64,000 nucleotides of DNA from positions 38,261 through 102,260 of the forward strand of contig NZ_KV789183.1 in NCBI RefSeq assembly GCF_001807485.1, written 5' to 3'. Below the pieces are notes generated by a model. It was given only the letters and a program-made list of their open reading frames with translations. It was not told the DNA's origin and did not search any database. Shown piece after piece: positions 16,463 to 29,693 of this stretch. The translations under genes were made by a program, and so were the position numbers. The first letter of the stretch is position 1. Every line of letters starts with the position of its first letter. This DNA comes from Corynebacterium sp. HMSC08A12 (lineage in GTDB: Bacteria; Actinomycetota; Actinomycetes; Mycobacteriales; Mycobacteriaceae).

Positions 16463-18448
16463 TTGCACCCCGCTAGCCACGCCCCCAAGGCCACAGCGAA
16501 ACAAACAAAACCCTGGCGCCTCACCCTCGCGCTACTCGCCTTCCTCACCATCATCACCCTCCTGCCCATCCTCGCCGTCAACGCCAACGCCGAAGACGAC
16601 AACAACAACGGAGACGAACAAGTCAGCGGGAATAACGACGACAGCAAAGTAGCCGTCGTCCTCGACGCCTCCGACTCCATGGCCGAAAAAGATACCGGCG
16701 ACGGCGGCACTCGCATGGACGCCGCCAAAAAAGCAGCCAACGACACCATCGACACCCTCGCCGATTCAGCCCAAACCGCAGTCATCGCCTACGGCTCCGA
16801 AGAATCCAACGCCCCGGACAACCGCGACAAAGGCTGCCAAGACATCACCACCCTCGCCTCCCTCGGCAACAACAAGCCCGAAGACCTCAAGGACAAAATC
16901 AACGAACTAGAACCCAAGGGCTACACCCCCATCGGCAACGCCATCAAAAAGGCCGCCGAGGAACTCGGCAGTTCCGGCAAGCGCAACATCATCCTCGTCT
17001 CCGACGGCATCGACACCTGCGCCCCACCACCAGTCTGCGACGTCGCCGAAGACATCGCCGGCGACGGCATCGACCTAGCCATCCACACCGTCGGATTCAA
17101 AGTCGACGACAAAGCCCAAAAAGAACTCGAATGCATCTCCGACGTCTCCGGCGGCACCTACACCTCCGCAGACGACACCGAAGCACTCACCGAAGCACTC
17201 ACCGACGCCGCCCAACGCGTCGCCGGCAACTACGAATCCGCAGGCACCCCAGTCCAACTCGCCGACAACGCCACCGACGGGTTCTACCTCGGCGAAGGCC
17301 TCTACCAAAGCACCCTGCCCATTAACCAAGAAAGCGGAGAAGACGGCGACGACAAGTGGTTCAGCATCAGCGTCCCCGAAGGCAAGAAGGCGCAGGTAAC
17401 TGCAAACCTGGTTCCCGTAGGCTTCGAGGGTGGCGACCACATTTACTACAACATCAACGTTGAATACAAGAACGATAGCTGCAGCGACAAGGGCTCCGGC
17501 TACTTCGGAAGCTCCAATTGGCCCGGCCCGCCGGAAGCGGAGTCCGTCACTATCGACCCTGAAGAGGACTGCGATCCGACGAAGTATCGCGTGAAGCTGA
17601 ACCACTCCGGCACCGAATTGGATCGTGACCTGCCGGTTGAGATCATGGTTGGGTTCGCACCTCAGGTCGACGGCGCCGATGCCGGCCCGGAAAACGATCG
17701 GGAGACTCCGAAGGGCAAGGACAAGGATAAGGTCAAGGTGCCGAGCACCACTCCGAAGCCGACCCCCGGCGGCACGTCCTACAATCAGGCAACCGAGATC
17801 TCCCCGGGTACTGTGTCCGACACCCTGGTTCCCGGCGAGACGAAGTTCTACCGCATGAATGTCGACTGGGGCCAGCGCCCCATCGCGGAAGTTGAGTTCG
17901 ACAAGAAGAACACGGATGGTTCCCGTAACGGTGACATTTACGTCGCGTCGCCGCGCCGCGAAGTCACGTCTGAGCAGACAATTCAGACCCTCGACAAGGA
18001 TGTCCCCACCACCGCACGTGCCGTAGGTACGCCGTACGTTTTCTACCGCAACCGTGAAGAAAATGTGGCGCATAAGGAAGCTTCGGACGCCGGTCAGTGG
18101 TATGTCATGGTCACCCTCGATGGCTACAAGGACAACGGAAAGCAAGCAAAGGACATCGAGTTCCGCCTGTCCACTGCGGTGGAAGGTAACAAGGTCGATG
18201 GACCGGAGTGGCGTCAAATCCTAGAGCCCGGACCGGCCCCCACCCCCGAGGCACCAGGAACCAGTGACGACGGCAACGGCGGCCAGGAAAACAACGGCAA
18301 CTCCAACGACGAAGAGTCCAACGCCCAAGCCAAGGACATCGACAACGCCTCCCAAAGCAACACGATCCTGTACATCGGCCTGGGAGTCTTGATCCTCATT
18401 CTGATCGCAGCAGTGGCGGTCTACTTCACCGCCGTCCGCCGCAAGTAG
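16463..18448 (+). CDS. Membrane-anchored von Willebrand factor A protein with intact MIDAS
   Basis: A 661-residue surface protein. Residues ~18-43 form a signal sequence (WRLTLALLAFLTIITLLPI, cleavage after ANA), residues ~62-245 a vWA domain, then two beta-rich modules sharing GFYLGEGLYQS and KFYRMNVDWGQRP, a Pro/Asn-rich linker and a C-terminal TM helix followed by RRK. All MIDAS positions are kept: Asp68-x-Ser70-x-Ser72 (DASDSM), Thr155 (GYTPIGN) and Asp181 (VSDGIDTC), so it should bind a divalent metal and a ligand. The start is TTG at 16463 after AGAAAGG. The first ~310 codons end almost only in C or G; codons about 17400-18230 are more mixed. The role is unknown: adhesion, cell-envelope assembly or sensing. 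Confidence 0.85.
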   Translation: MHPASHAPKATAKQTKPWRLTLALLAFLTIITLLPILAVNANAEDDNNNGDEQVSGNNDDSKVAVVLDASDSMAEKDTGDGGTRMDAAKKAANDTIDTLADSAQTAVIAYGSEESNAPDNRDKGCQDITTLASLGNNKPEDLKDKINELEPKGYTPIGNAIKKAAEELGSSGKRNIILVSDGIDTCAPPPVCDVAEDIAGDGIDLAIHTVGFKVDDKAQKELECISDVSGGTYTSADDTEALTEALTDAAQRVAGNYESAGTPVQLADNATDGFYLGEGLYQSTLPINQESGEDGDDKWFSISVPEGKKAQVTANLVPVGFEGGDHIYYNINVEYKNDSCSDKGSGYFGSSNWPGPPEAESVTIDPEEDCDPTKYRVKLNHSGTELDRDLPVEIMVGFAPQVDGADAGPENDRETPKGKDKDKVKVPSTTPKPTPGGTSYNQATEISPGTVSDTLVPGETKFYRMNVDWGQRPIAEVEFDKKNTDGSRNGDIYVASPRREVTSEQTIQTLDKDVPTTARAVGTPYVFYRNREENVAHKEASDAGQWYVMVTLDGYKDNGKQAKDIEFRLSTAVEGNKVDGPEWRQILEPGPAPTPEAPGTSDDGNGGQENNGNSNDEESNAQAKDIDNASQSNTILYIGLGVLILILIAAVAVYFTAVRRK

Positions 18449-18494
18449 CGGCTCAGCCTCCGCGAAGTCCGGAACTAGAAAGGGCTGATTCCCC

Positions 18495-22536
<4,042 letters not shown>

Positions 22537-22559
22537 ACTGAGTAGAGAGGCAGGAACGA

Positions 22560-23450
22560 ATGACTGAAACTACAGCTCTTTCTCTCCCGGAGATCGGGCT
22601 CGGCACATACAAGCTGCAGGGCCAGGCTGGCGCGGACTCCGTGTCCGCGGGCATCCGTGCGGGTTACCGTCTGATCGACACGGCCTACAACTACGAAAAC
22701 GAGGGCGCGGTGGGCGCGGGCGTCCGCGCTGCAACTGGTGCCACCGCGCCCGGAGCCGCAGCAACCGGAACCGCGGACGCGCCTGACCTGGCGGATCCTG
22801 CCAGCGCGATCCGCCGCGACGAGGTGCTCGTCACATCCAAGTTGCCCGGCCGCTATCAGCGCCACGACGACGCTGTCGCCTCCGTCGAGGAATCCCTCTT
22901 TCGCCTAGGCCTGGACCGCATCGACCTGCACCTCATCCACTGGCCGAACCCCAAACAGGGCCACTACGTCGAAGCCTTCGAAACTCTACTGGAGCTGCGC
23001 GAACGCGGGCTGATCCGCCACGTGGGCGTGTGCAACTTCCTGCCCGAGCACTTGGAGGCCGTCCACGCCGCCACCGGCGAGTACCCGGTGGTCAACCAGA
23101 TCGAGCTGCACCCGCACTTTCCACAGGCCGAGGCCGTCGCGGCACACCGGGAGCTCGGCATCGTGACGCAGGCCTGGTCGCCGCTGTTGCGCGGCGCGGT
23201 TCTGGAGGAGCCGGTCATTGCCGAGATTGCTGACGCCCACTCCGCAACCCCCGGGCAGGTCGTCCTAGCGTGGCACCGCGGCCGCGGGGTACTGGCGATC
23301 CCGAAGGCTGCCTCGGAGGAGCGGCAGCGCGAAAACCTGGACTCGCTGAACGTCACGCTGAGCGAGGCGGAGATCGAGGCGATCACCGCGCTGGGGCGCC
23401 CGGACGGGCGCCGGAAGAACCAGGACCCGGCGGTCTACGAGGAGTTTTAG
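22560..23450 (+). CDS. Aldo/keto reductase
   Basis: An NADPH-dependent oxidoreductase of the AKR superfamily, ~296 residues. The catalytic tetrad is present: Asp and Tyr in DTAYNYENE, Lys in VTSKLPGRY and His in LHLIHWPNP. The second signature (GLIRHVGVCNFLPEHLE) and the cofactor segment (IPKAASEERQRENLDS) are intact. It resembles 2,5-diketo-gluconate-reductase-like enzymes; the substrate is unknown. A ~30-residue Ala/Thr/Gly-rich insert (ATGATAPGAAATGTADAP) interrupts the second alpha helix-loop. AGGAACG precedes the ATG. It is 23 bp behind ligA and ends 7 bp from the convergent MetE-like gene. Confidence 0.9.
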   Translation: MTETTALSLPEIGLGTYKLQGQAGADSVSAGIRAGYRLIDTAYNYENEGAVGAGVRAATGATAPGAAATGTADAPDLADPASAIRRDEVLVTSKLPGRYQRHDDAVASVEESLFRLGLDRIDLHLIHWPNPKQGHYVEAFETLLELRERGLIRHVGVCNFLPEHLEAVHAATGEYPVVNQIELHPHFPQAEAVAAHRELGIVTQAWSPLLRGAVLEEPVIAEIADAHSATPGQVVLAWHRGRGVLAIPKAASEERQRENLDSLNVTLSEAEIEAITALGRPDGRRKNQDPAVYEEF

Positions 23451-23457
23451 CGCGAAA

Positions 23458-24573
23458 TCAGTTGCGCCAGAGCAGGGCCGCCGCGTGGCGCGCCCGAGCT
23501 GCCGCCACGGAGGCCTGCGCGGCGGTGCGCTTGCCCTCGGGAACCACGATGTCCACCAGCCCCGGCAGTTCGTCGGCGGGCAGGGTCCACTGCTGCCACT
23601 GGCGCAGCACGGCGCGGGCGATGTCGCCCGCGGCGGCCTCCACGTCGGCCCCGCTGACGTCCTCGGCAGGGGCGCCGGCACTCTCCGCGCCGGCTGGCCC
23701 CGGATGCGCAGCAGCGTGCCCTCGGGCGCCGGGAGTCTCCCCGCCCACCGACGGCGCCGCCTGGGGTACCGCCCAACCAATCCCCTGGCCGCGTCCGATC
23801 ATCCCGCCGACCAGGTCTTTACCGCTGGTTGTCTGCAACTGATCCGCGAGCACCACGATGCGGTGGAAGCCGGGCGCGTGCGAGAGGGCGTCGTCGATAA
23901 AAGACCCCGTGTCCAGCACCACCGGGCGCGCGACCTGCTGCTGGAAGCGCTGCCACACCCCGTAGATGAACTCGCGGTCGACGGCGGGGATGGTATCGAA
24001 GCGGGTGGCGCCGGGTAGGCCACCCATGACCTCGCGGACGCGCGGCTCGTGAAGTGCGATGACGACCTCGCAGCCGAGCGCCGCTGACAGCGCACCGGCG
24101 ATCTGCTCCACGCCGAAACCCAGGTGCAGGGCGCAGTCCTTAAACGCCGGGCGGTCGCGCAGCACGGGGTGGCCGCGGAACTCCACCTCCGCACCAAAGG
24201 TCCACGGGCCGGTGACGTGCAGCATCAGCCGCTCGACCTTGCCCGTCAGCAGCTCCTCGGCGGCATCCGTGGCCTCGCGTACCCAGCCGTCCATGCGCCG
24301 GGATTCCAGGCTCGGGTGGGCAGTCAGCTCCCACCCGCGGGGATTAGCGCGGATCGGCAGCTGCGCGAAGCTGGCCGTCAGCGCAGTGAGATCTCCCGCC
24401 CGCCCGCAGCGGGGAAACGACATAACCGGCGGCACGCCTGTGTCCTCGTCCACGTCGCACGTGCGGGTCAGCGCGGACTGCATCGCGGCGCGCACCTCCG
24501 CATGGTCCGTGACGGTGCTCTCCCACCAGCCCAGGCGCCCGATCGGCTCCGACTGCTCGGTGTTGTCTGCCAT
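23458..24573 (-). CDS. MetE-like (cobalamin-independent methionine synthase family) protein
   Basis: A 371-residue protein that corresponds to the gene commonly found downstream of mnmA in actinobacteria and labelled vitamin-B12-independent methionine synthase family. It resembles the C-terminal barrel of MetE (VMSFPRCGRAGDLTALTASF, HVTGPWTFGAEVEF, VIALHEPRVREVMGG) but I do not see the HxC zinc ligands, and the usual 750-residue two-barrel form is absent, so methionine synthesis is doubtful. A Pro/Ala/Gly-rich insert occupies about 23640-23770. The ATG at 24573 follows the mnmA stop by 7 bp, so the two are one operon. Confidence 0.7.
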   Translation of the reverse strand: MADNTEQSEPIGRLGWWESTVTDHAEVRAAMQSALTRTCDVDEDTGVPPVMSFPRCGRAGDLTALTASFAQLPIRANPRGWELTAHPSLESRRMDGWVREATDAAEELLTGKVERLMLHVTGPWTFGAEVEFRGHPVLRDRPAFKDCALHLGFGVEQIAGALSAALGCEVVIALHEPRVREVMGGLPGATRFDTIPAVDREFIYGVWQRFQQQVARPVVLDTGSFIDDALSHAPGFHRIVVLADQLQTTSGKDLVGGMIGRGQGIGWAVPQAAPSVGGETPGARGHAAAHPGPAGAESAGAPAEDVSGADVEAAAGDIARAVLRQWQQWTLPADELPGLVDIVVPEGKRTAAQASVAAARARHAAALLWRN

Positions 24574-24580
24574 CGCCGCG

Positions 24581-25831
24581 CTACGCCTCTGCCGGCGTTG
24601 CGCGCTCACCCGCGCTGCCAGCGGCTCCGGCGTTCGCAGCGCTATCCCGCGGCGCAGGCTCATCCGCGTCGTTCCGCGGCGCAGACTCACCCGCGTCGTT
24701 CCACGGCGCGGTGGCGCGGATGGTGCCGCTGCCCAGCAGGATGTCGCCTTCGGCGTCCGGCTGGTAGACCACAGCGGCCTGACCGCGCGCCACGCCCTGC
24801 AACGGCTCGTGCAGGTCTAGCTCCAGGCGCCACGGGCTCTCGCCCTCCTTCTTGACGCGCCCCGCCGGCGTGGTCCCCTCCGGGTCGTCCACTAGCCGCG
24901 CGGTGGCGGGCACTACCCCGCCGTGGGCGCGCACCTGCACCTCACACTCGAATTCGCGGCCGTGCACGGAAGGGTCCAGGCGCTTCAGTCGATCGGCCGT
25001 GATCCCACCGACCCGTAGATCGTCGCGCTGGCCGATGGTCACGGTGCCCGTGGCGGCGTCAATATCCGTCACATAGCGCGGCTTGCCGTCCAGACCCTCG
25101 CGCGGCAGCCCCAGCCCCTTGCGCTGGCCGATGGTGAAGCCGTACACGCCGTCGTGTTCAGCCACGGTCGAGCCGTCCTGGTCCTTCATGAGCCCCGGCC
25201 GCAGACCGATCTTCTTCCCAAGAAATGCCTGCGTCTGCCCGTCGGGGATGAAGCAGATGTCGTGGGAATCCGGCTTGGAGGCCACACCAAAACCGCGGTC
25301 CTTCGCCTCCTCGCGGATCTCCGGCTTAACTGTGTCGCCGACCGGGAACATGCAGTGCGCCAGCTGCTCGTCGGTAAGCACGCCCAGAACGTAGGACTGG
25401 TCCTTGTTGGCGTCTACGCCGCGGCGCATCACACCGTCGTGCAGGCGGGCGTAGTGGCCGGTCACCACCGCGTCGAATCCCAGCGCGATGGAACGGTCCA
25501 GCAGCGCCTCAAACTTGATCTTCTCGTTGCAGCGCAGGCACGGGTTCGGGGTCTCGCCGATGGCGTAGGAATTCACGAAATCGTCGATCACGTCGGCCTT
25601 AAAGCGGTCGGAGAAGTCCCACACGTAGAAAGGAATCCCCAGCTTGTCGGCCACGCGGCGTGCGTCCGCGGAGTCCTCCAGGGAGCAGCACCCGCGCGAA
25701 CCCGCCCGCACGGCCTCGGGAGACTGGGATAGCGCCAGGTGTACGCCGATCACTTCGTGCCCGGCCTCGAGCGCTCGGGAGGCCGCCACGGCGGAATCCA
25801 CACCGCCACTCATTGCTGCTACTACTCGCAT
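24581..25831 (-). CDS. mnmA: tRNA-specific 2-thiouridylase
   Basis: MnmA adds sulfur to U34 of tRNA Lys, Glu and Gln. The PP-loop SGGVDS near the N-terminus, the catalytic Cys98 in [16 protein letters not shown] and the persulfide Cys193 in [11 protein letters not shown] are intact. The sulfur donor is likely the cysteine desulfurase encoded just upstream. The C-terminus carries ~40 extra residues made by tandem repeats ([18 protein letters not shown]). TAGGGT lies 7 nt before the ATG at 25831; an in-frame GTG at 25840 is less likely. Part of the order desulfurase-mnmA-metE-like. Confidence 0.95.
   Translation of the reverse strand: MRVVAAMSGGVDSAVAASRALEAGHEVIGVHLALSQSPEAVRAGSRGCCSLEDSADARRVADKLGIPFYVWDFSDRFKADVIDDFVNSYAIGETPNPCLRCNEKIKFEALLDRSIALGFDAVVTGHYARLHDGVMRRGVDANKDQSYVLGVLTDEQLAHCMFPVGDTVKPEIREEAKDRGFGVASKPDSHDICFIPDGQTQAFLGKKIGLRPGLMKDQDGSTVAEHDGVYGFTIGQRKGLGLPREGLDGKPRYVTDIDAATGTVTIGQRDDLRVGGITADRLKRLDPSVHGREFECEVQVRAHGGVVPATARLVDDPEGTTPAGRVKKEGESPWRLELDLHEPLQGVARGQAAVVYQPDAEGDILLGSGTIRATAPWNDAGESAPRNDADEPAPRDSAANAGAAGSAGERATPAEA
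24647..24700 (-). repeat. 27-bp tandem repeat in the mnmA C-terminus
   Basis: Two 27-bp units (24647-24673, 24674-24700), differing at two positions, plus a partial third unit; they encode repeated APRNDA(D/G)E. Confidence 0.8.
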
Positions 25832-25838
25832 GTTTGGC

Positions 25839-25844
25839 ACCCTA
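25839..25844 (-). promoter_or_regulatory. -10 box of mnmA, leaderless type
   Basis: TAGGGT, 7 nt before the ATG at 25831. It suggests mnmA can be transcribed apart from the desulfurase gene, whose stop lies 17 bp further upstream. Confidence 0.5.
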
Positions 25845-25860
25845 CTCGCGTACCGGCCTT

Positions 25861-27126
25861 TTAGGCCATTCCGGCAGCGCGGGCCTGCTCGACCACACGC
25901 GGCAGGATGCCCGCCAGGTAATCGACCTGGTCGTCGGTGATGTCCGCCCCCAGAGTTATCCGCAGCGCTCCCCTTGCCACGTCCACTGGCACGCCCATGG
26001 CAGTCAGCACGTGGCTGGCACGGTTCACCCCGGCGCTGCAGGCGGAGCCCGTCGATGCGTCCACCCCGGCGGCGTCCAAAAGCATGATCAGTGAGTCACC
26101 CTCCGCGCCGGGGAAGCTCATGTGCAGGTGCCCGGGCAGCGCGCCGACCTCGGGAGTCCAAATCCGCACGCCGTCGATGCCCTGCGCCGCCGCCCGTAGC
26201 CTCTCGCGCGCCACGCGCATTCTGGCGGTTGCTTGTTCTAGTTCTTTAATTGATGACGCCAGCGCCGCCGCACATCCCACCGCACCCTGCACGTTCACTG
26301 TGCCGGAGCGGAGCTTTCGCTCCTGGCCGCCTCCGCGCACGGGGCTTAAGATGTCCGCGTCCCGGCGGGCGAGCATCAGGCCCGTGTTCTTCGGGCCGCC
26401 GAACTTGTGGGCGCTGGCGGCCAGCGTGGTGGCGCCGAGGGCGTGGAAGTCGACGGGGATGTGGCCGACAGCTTGCACCGCGTCGGTGTGGAAGGGTACG
26501 CCGTTGTCGCGGGCGAAGCTGGCGAGACTCTCCAACGGCTGGATTGCGCCGGTTTCGTTGTTGGCCCACATGCAGGTCAGCAGTGCGAGGTCGCTGGGCG
26601 CGCCCGCGCTATCTTCTAGACCGGCAATCCAGTCTTCGGCGCGGATGCGGCCGGCGGCGTCCACAGGAAGGACCACACGGTCAAAGCCCAGATCGAGCGG
26701 CCCGGCCGTGAGCCAGTCGACGGACTCGACCACGGCGGGGTGTTCGATGTCGGAGCTGGCGATCACGTGTGCGCCACGGTGAGCCTTCGAACCAAACGCG
26801 AGCCCCTGGATGGCGATGTTGTCGGCCTCCGTGCCGGAGCCGGTGAAGATCACCTCTGCTGCATCCGCACCGAGGAGTTCGGCGATCTGTTCGCGGGCGT
26901 CCTCGAGGCTGCGGCGGGCATCGCGACCTGTCTTGTACTGGCCAGCAGGGTTTAGCAGCCCTGCAGCACGCTCCATCGCCTCCTGCGCTTCGGGCCGCAG
27001 GGCCTGGGACGCCGCGTTGTCCACGTACAGGCGCCCCCGCGCGCTCGCTGCACTACCTCCCGCGGCACCAGCTCCCGCGCCGCTAGTTCCCGCACCGTCG
27101 GTTTCTGCGCTGTTGGTCTTGTTCAC
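25861..27126 (-). CDS. Cysteine desulfurase (NifS/IscS family)
   Basis: A PLP enzyme that moves sulfur from cysteine to an active-site cysteine. [13 protein letters not shown] carries the PLP lysine and [16 protein letters not shown] the persulfide cysteine. Followed by mnmA, it most likely supplies sulfur for tRNA thiolation. The start is GTG at 27126 with TAGGGT 6 nt upstream. The first ~30 residues are Gly/Ala/Ser-rich ([14 protein letters not shown]) and precede the true domain start ([16 protein letters not shown]). Length 421 residues against ~385 usual. Confidence 0.93.
   Translation of the reverse strand: MNKTNSAETDGAGTSGAGAGAAGGSAASARGRLYVDNAASQALRPEAQEAMERAAGLLNPAGQYKTGRDARRSLEDAREQIAELLGADAAEVIFTGSGTEADNIAIQGLAFGSKAHRGAHVIASSDIEHPAVVESVDWLTAGPLDLGFDRVVLPVDAAGRIRAEDWIAGLEDSAGAPSDLALLTCMWANNETGAIQPLESLASFARDNGVPFHTDAVQAVGHIPVDFHALGATTLAASAHKFGGPKNTGLMLARRDADILSPVRGGGQERKLRSGTVNVQGAVGCAAALASSIKELEQATARMRVARERLRAAAQGIDGVRIWTPEVGALPGHLHMSFPGAEGDSLIMLLDAAGVDASTGSACSAGVNRASHVLTAMGVPVDVARGALRITLGADITDDQVDYLAGILPRVVEQARAAGMA
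26244..26260 (+). repeat. dispersed TGACGCC motif (CTTTAATTGATGACGCC)
   Basis: In the desulfurase gene, read as GCG TCA TCA ATT AAA GAA CTA: two TCA serine codons and ATT/AAA/CTA in a gene that otherwise prefers C/G-ending codons. It is preceded by GTT, completing GTTCTTTAA as in the gatA leader repeats. Confidence 0.6.
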
Positions 27127-27226
27127 GCCCCTACCCTACTTCTTGGGCACCGCACACCGCTCACGGGACCGTTGCCTCTTGATACTATTGAGGTAGCCAG
27201 AGTCGATAGCTACAAGAGCGATAACA

Positions 27227-27385
27227 ATGGGTCTTGTCCTTGCAGTTCCTGGCCTGCTCATCGCGATCATCTATTTGCTTCGGAAGAACAATAAGGGCAA
27301 GGACACGGACAGGGACACAGACAAGGACACAGCCGGATCGAAAGATCCCGGATCTAACACTTCTAACAAGCCCACTGAGATCTAA
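27227..27385 (+). CDS. Small single-pass membrane protein (52 residues)
   Basis: An ATG at 27227 opens 52 codons: MGLVLAVPGLLIAIIYLLRK is one clear TM helix ending in positive residues, followed by a charged Lys/Asp/Thr tail (KDTDRDTDKDT). It lies in the otherwise empty gap before the AAA ATPase, same direction, 43 bp away. AAGAG stands ten bases before the ATG. I do not recognise a family. The TM-then-RK pattern and codon positions look coding, but the length is small, so it remains a candidate. Confidence 0.45.
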   Translation: MGLVLAVPGLLIAIIYLLRKNNKGKDTDRDTDKDTAGSKDPGSNTSNKPTEI

Positions 27386-27405
27386 CAGATCTAACAGAAT
27401 CTAGC
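27353..27405 (+). repeat. ATCTAACA direct repeats
   Basis: GATCTAACA or AATCTAGCA occurs four times at about 27352, 27379, 27388 and 27398, at and just past the end of the small ORF, in an AT-richer patch before the ATPase promoter. Confidence 0.55.
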
Positions 27406-27415
27406 AAAGCTCCAC

Positions 27416-27421
27416 TATGCT
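27416..27421 (+). promoter_or_regulatory. -10 box of AAA ATPase gene, leaderless type
   Basis: TATGCT, GTGAAGC, ATG: 7-nt spacing. The ATPase therefore has its own promoter behind the small ORF. Confidence 0.6.
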
Positions 27422-27428
27422 GTGAAGC

Positions 27429-28628
27429 ATGACCAACTCGGCACGCCAGTCCGCTGTACCCGGCCAGCGAAACCCCTTCCGCCCCAGCTTCGGCACGTCG
27501 CCGTACTACCTGGCGGGCAGGGCCGAGCTACTGCAGGATTTCGAGCTCAGTCTCGCCGAAGGTCCCGGCTCCCCGCACCGCACGATCTTAGCCAGCGGTC
27601 TACGTGGCGTGGGCAAAACGGTGCTGCTTAACGAGATCGAGGACAAAGCCCGCGCCCAGGGTTGGATCGTCCTGCGCGCCTACCCCAATAGCGACATGAT
27701 CTCCGAGCTGGTCGAAACAACGATCCCCACCGCCATCACTAGCATCGAGCAGCCACCGGAGCGCAAGCTTTCCGGGGCCTCCATCACCGGCGTGGGCAGC
27801 TTCCGCACGGAAGCGCACTCGCGGGCCGAAGAACTCCGTAGCGTACCGACGCTCATCACCCGCCTGCGCGAACTCTCCGACGCAATCACCGGCACTGGCA
27901 TCCTCATCACCCTCGACGAGCTGCAATCCGCCGACCTCGACCAGCTCCACCGCCTGGCCACAGCGGTCCAGGACCTCATGCGCGACGAGCGCGACATCGC
28001 CTTCGTCTGCGCAGGTCTGCCCCACGGCGTGGACACGCTACTGCAGCACGAGGGCACCACGTTCCTCCGCCGCGCCTTCCGCGTAGACCTCCACGCTGTG
28101 CCGACTGAGGAAGTCTCGAAGACCCTCGCCATCACCGCCGCGGATTCTGGCCGCCCTTTTACTGATGACGCCCTAGTCCGCGCCACCGACATTTGCCGCG
28201 GATACCCATACCTCATCCAAGTGGTTGGCGCACTGTCCTGGGCGGCTGCCGGGATCGACAGTTCGAACACCATCGAAGCCACACACGTGGAGACGGCCTC
28301 CCAGCGGGCTATCGACCGCATGACTAGCCACGTCCACCGGCCCGCACTCAGCCGCCTGCCGGAGGGCGAAATGAACTTCCTCCGCGCGATGGCTGCGATT
28401 AGTGCCGACGAAGGGGCGTCCGAACCAGAACCGGTGAGTGCAGCAGCACCGGCAACGAGAGATGTCAAGACTGGCGACATCGCCGCCCGCCTGGGCGTGG
28501 AGCCGAGAGGCCTGTCCACCTGGCGAAGCCGCCTGATTACCCGCGATCTGATCGAGTCAGCGGGATTCGGTCGCGTGCGATTCACGCTGCCGTACATGGA
28601 GGACTACATCCGACAGCAGGACGCATAG
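27429..28628 (+). CDS. AAA/STAND-type ATPase with C-terminal winged helix
   Basis: A 399-residue ATPase of the AAA_16 (Orc1/Cdc6-like) group. Walker A is GLRGVGKT at about residues 57-64 and Walker B LITLDELQ; a sensor-type segment FVCAGLPHG follows. The C-terminal ~70 residues (DIAARLGVEPRGLSTWRSRLI) form a winged helix that could bind DNA. Between them is an acidic Ala/Pro-rich linker. Homologs are widespread in corynebacteria as single genes, and some serve as helper ATPases of mobile or defence modules, but no such partner is present here apart from the small membrane ORF upstream. Function unknown. Confidence 0.8.
   Translation: MTNSARQSAVPGQRNPFRPSFGTSPYYLAGRAELLQDFELSLAEGPGSPHRTILASGLRGVGKTVLLNEIEDKARAQGWIVLRAYPNSDMISELVETTIPTAITSIEQPPERKLSGASITGVGSFRTEAHSRAEELRSVPTLITRLRELSDAITGTGILITLDELQSADLDQLHRLATAVQDLMRDERDIAFVCAGLPHGVDTLLQHEGTTFLRRAFRVDLHAVPTEEVSKTLAITAADSGRPFTDDALVRATDICRGYPYLIQVVGALSWAAAGIDSSNTIEATHVETASQRAIDRMTSHVHRPALSRLPEGEMNFLRAMAAISADEGASEPEPVSAAAPATRDVKTGDIAARLGVEPRGLSTWRSRLITRDLIESAGFGRVRFTLPYMEDYIRQQDA
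28156..28172 (+). repeat. dispersed TGACGCC motif (CTTTTACTGATGACGCC)
   Basis: In the ATPase gene, encoding P-F-T-D-D-A. It is the T-rich strand that is translated here, unlike in gatB, ligA or the desulfurase gene. Confidence 0.55.
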
Positions 28629-28646
28629 CGCCGAACAGGGCATAGG

Positions 28647-28695
28647 AAAAACCGGCGCCCTCCCGCCTGCGAAAAGCTAAGCGAAAGGGCGCCGG
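28647..28695 (-). terminator. Rho-independent terminator of etfBA
   Basis: CCGGCGCCCT (28652-28661) pairs with AGGGCGCCGG (28686-28695), ten perfect base pairs. On minus the stem is followed by TTTTT. It lies 24 bp past the etfA stop. The plus side lacks a T tract, so it serves etfA more than the ATPase gene. Confidence 0.8.
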
Positions 28696-28718
28696 CTGTT
28701 AAAGCCTAGGGCGAAGAA

Positions 28719-29672
28719 CTACTTGCGGTTCTTCAGCTCCTCGGTAGCCTGCGGAGCAACCTTGAACAGGTCGCCGACAACACCGAAGTCTGCGATCTCG
28801 AAGATGGAAGCCTCTTCGTCCTTGTTCACAGCAACGATGGTCTTGGAGGTCTGCATACCAGCCTTGTGCTGGATAGCGCCGGAGATGCCCAGTGCGATGT
28901 ACAGGTTCGGGGAGACCGTAACACCGGTCTGACCAACCTGGAACTTGCCCGGGTAGTAGTCGGCGTCCACAGCCGCACGGGAAGCACCAACAGCGGCACC
29001 CATGACGTCGGCCAGCGGCTCGACAACGTCGGTGAAGCCCTCGGAGCCACCCACGCCACGGCCACCGGAGACCACGATGTTGGCCTCGGTCAGGTCCGGA
29101 CGGTCGCCAGCCTCAGCCGGAGCGAAGGAGGTGATGGTGACGGCGGTCGGGCCAGCACCCGGCAGCTCAACCTGCTGGACGTTGCCAGCGGCAGCCTGCG
29201 GCTCCGGATCCAGGGAGCCCGGAGCCAGGGTGAAGACCGGGGATGCGCCAGCGGCGGAAGCGGTAACGGTGTAAGCGCCACCGAAGATGCTGATCTCAGC
29301 GGACTTCTCGGCGGTGATGCTGCTGGTGTTGTACAGAACACCGGAAGCAACGCGAGCGCCTACGCGGCCTGCAACCTCGTTGCCGGTTGCGGTAGCGGAG
29401 ACGATAACCGGAACCTGCAGCTGAGCTGCCAGGCCGGACAGTGCGTCGACCTCCGGGGTAACCAGCAGGGACTCTGCCTGGTCGGACTCTGCGGCGTAGA
29501 TGGTCTCTGCGCCAGCCTCGGCCAGTGCGCCCTGCAGCTTCTCGGTGGTGCCGGGAGCGCCAACAACGACGGCGCCGACGGTGCCGAACACACGTGCAGC
29601 GGTGATCAGCTCGACGGTGGAGTTCTTCAGCTGACCCTCACCGTGCTCAACCAGTACTAGTACGTTGGTCAT
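28719..29672 (-). CDS. etfA: Electron transfer flavoprotein subunit alpha
   Basis: EtfA carries FAD and with EtfB passes electrons from acyl-CoA and other dehydrogenases to the quinone pool. The C-terminal FAD domain is unmistakable: SGGRGVGG, GASRAAVDADYYPGKFQVGQTG, LYIALGISGAIQHKAGMQTSKTIVAVNKD and the closing GVVGDLFKVAPQ. At 317 residues the length is standard. It follows etfB by 21 bp with a terminator after it. In a lipid-dependent corynebacterium it would serve fatty-acid oxidation. Confidence 0.97.
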   Translation of the reverse strand: MTNVLVLVEHGEGQLKNSTVELITAARVFGTVGAVVVGAPGTTEKLQGALAEAGAETIYAAESDQAESLLVTPEVDALSGLAAQLQVPVIVSATATGNEVAGRVGARVASGVLYNTSSITAEKSAEISIFGGAYTVTASAAGASPVFTLAPGSLDPEPQAAAGNVQQVELPGAGPTAVTITSFAPAEAGDRPDLTEANIVVSGGRGVGGSEGFTDVVEPLADVMGAAVGASRAAVDADYYPGKFQVGQTGVTVSPNLYIALGISGAIQHKAGMQTSKTIVAVNKDEEASIFEIADFGVVGDLFKVAPQATEELKNRK

Positions 29673-29693
29673 GTCCTTAAATCCCTACTTCCC

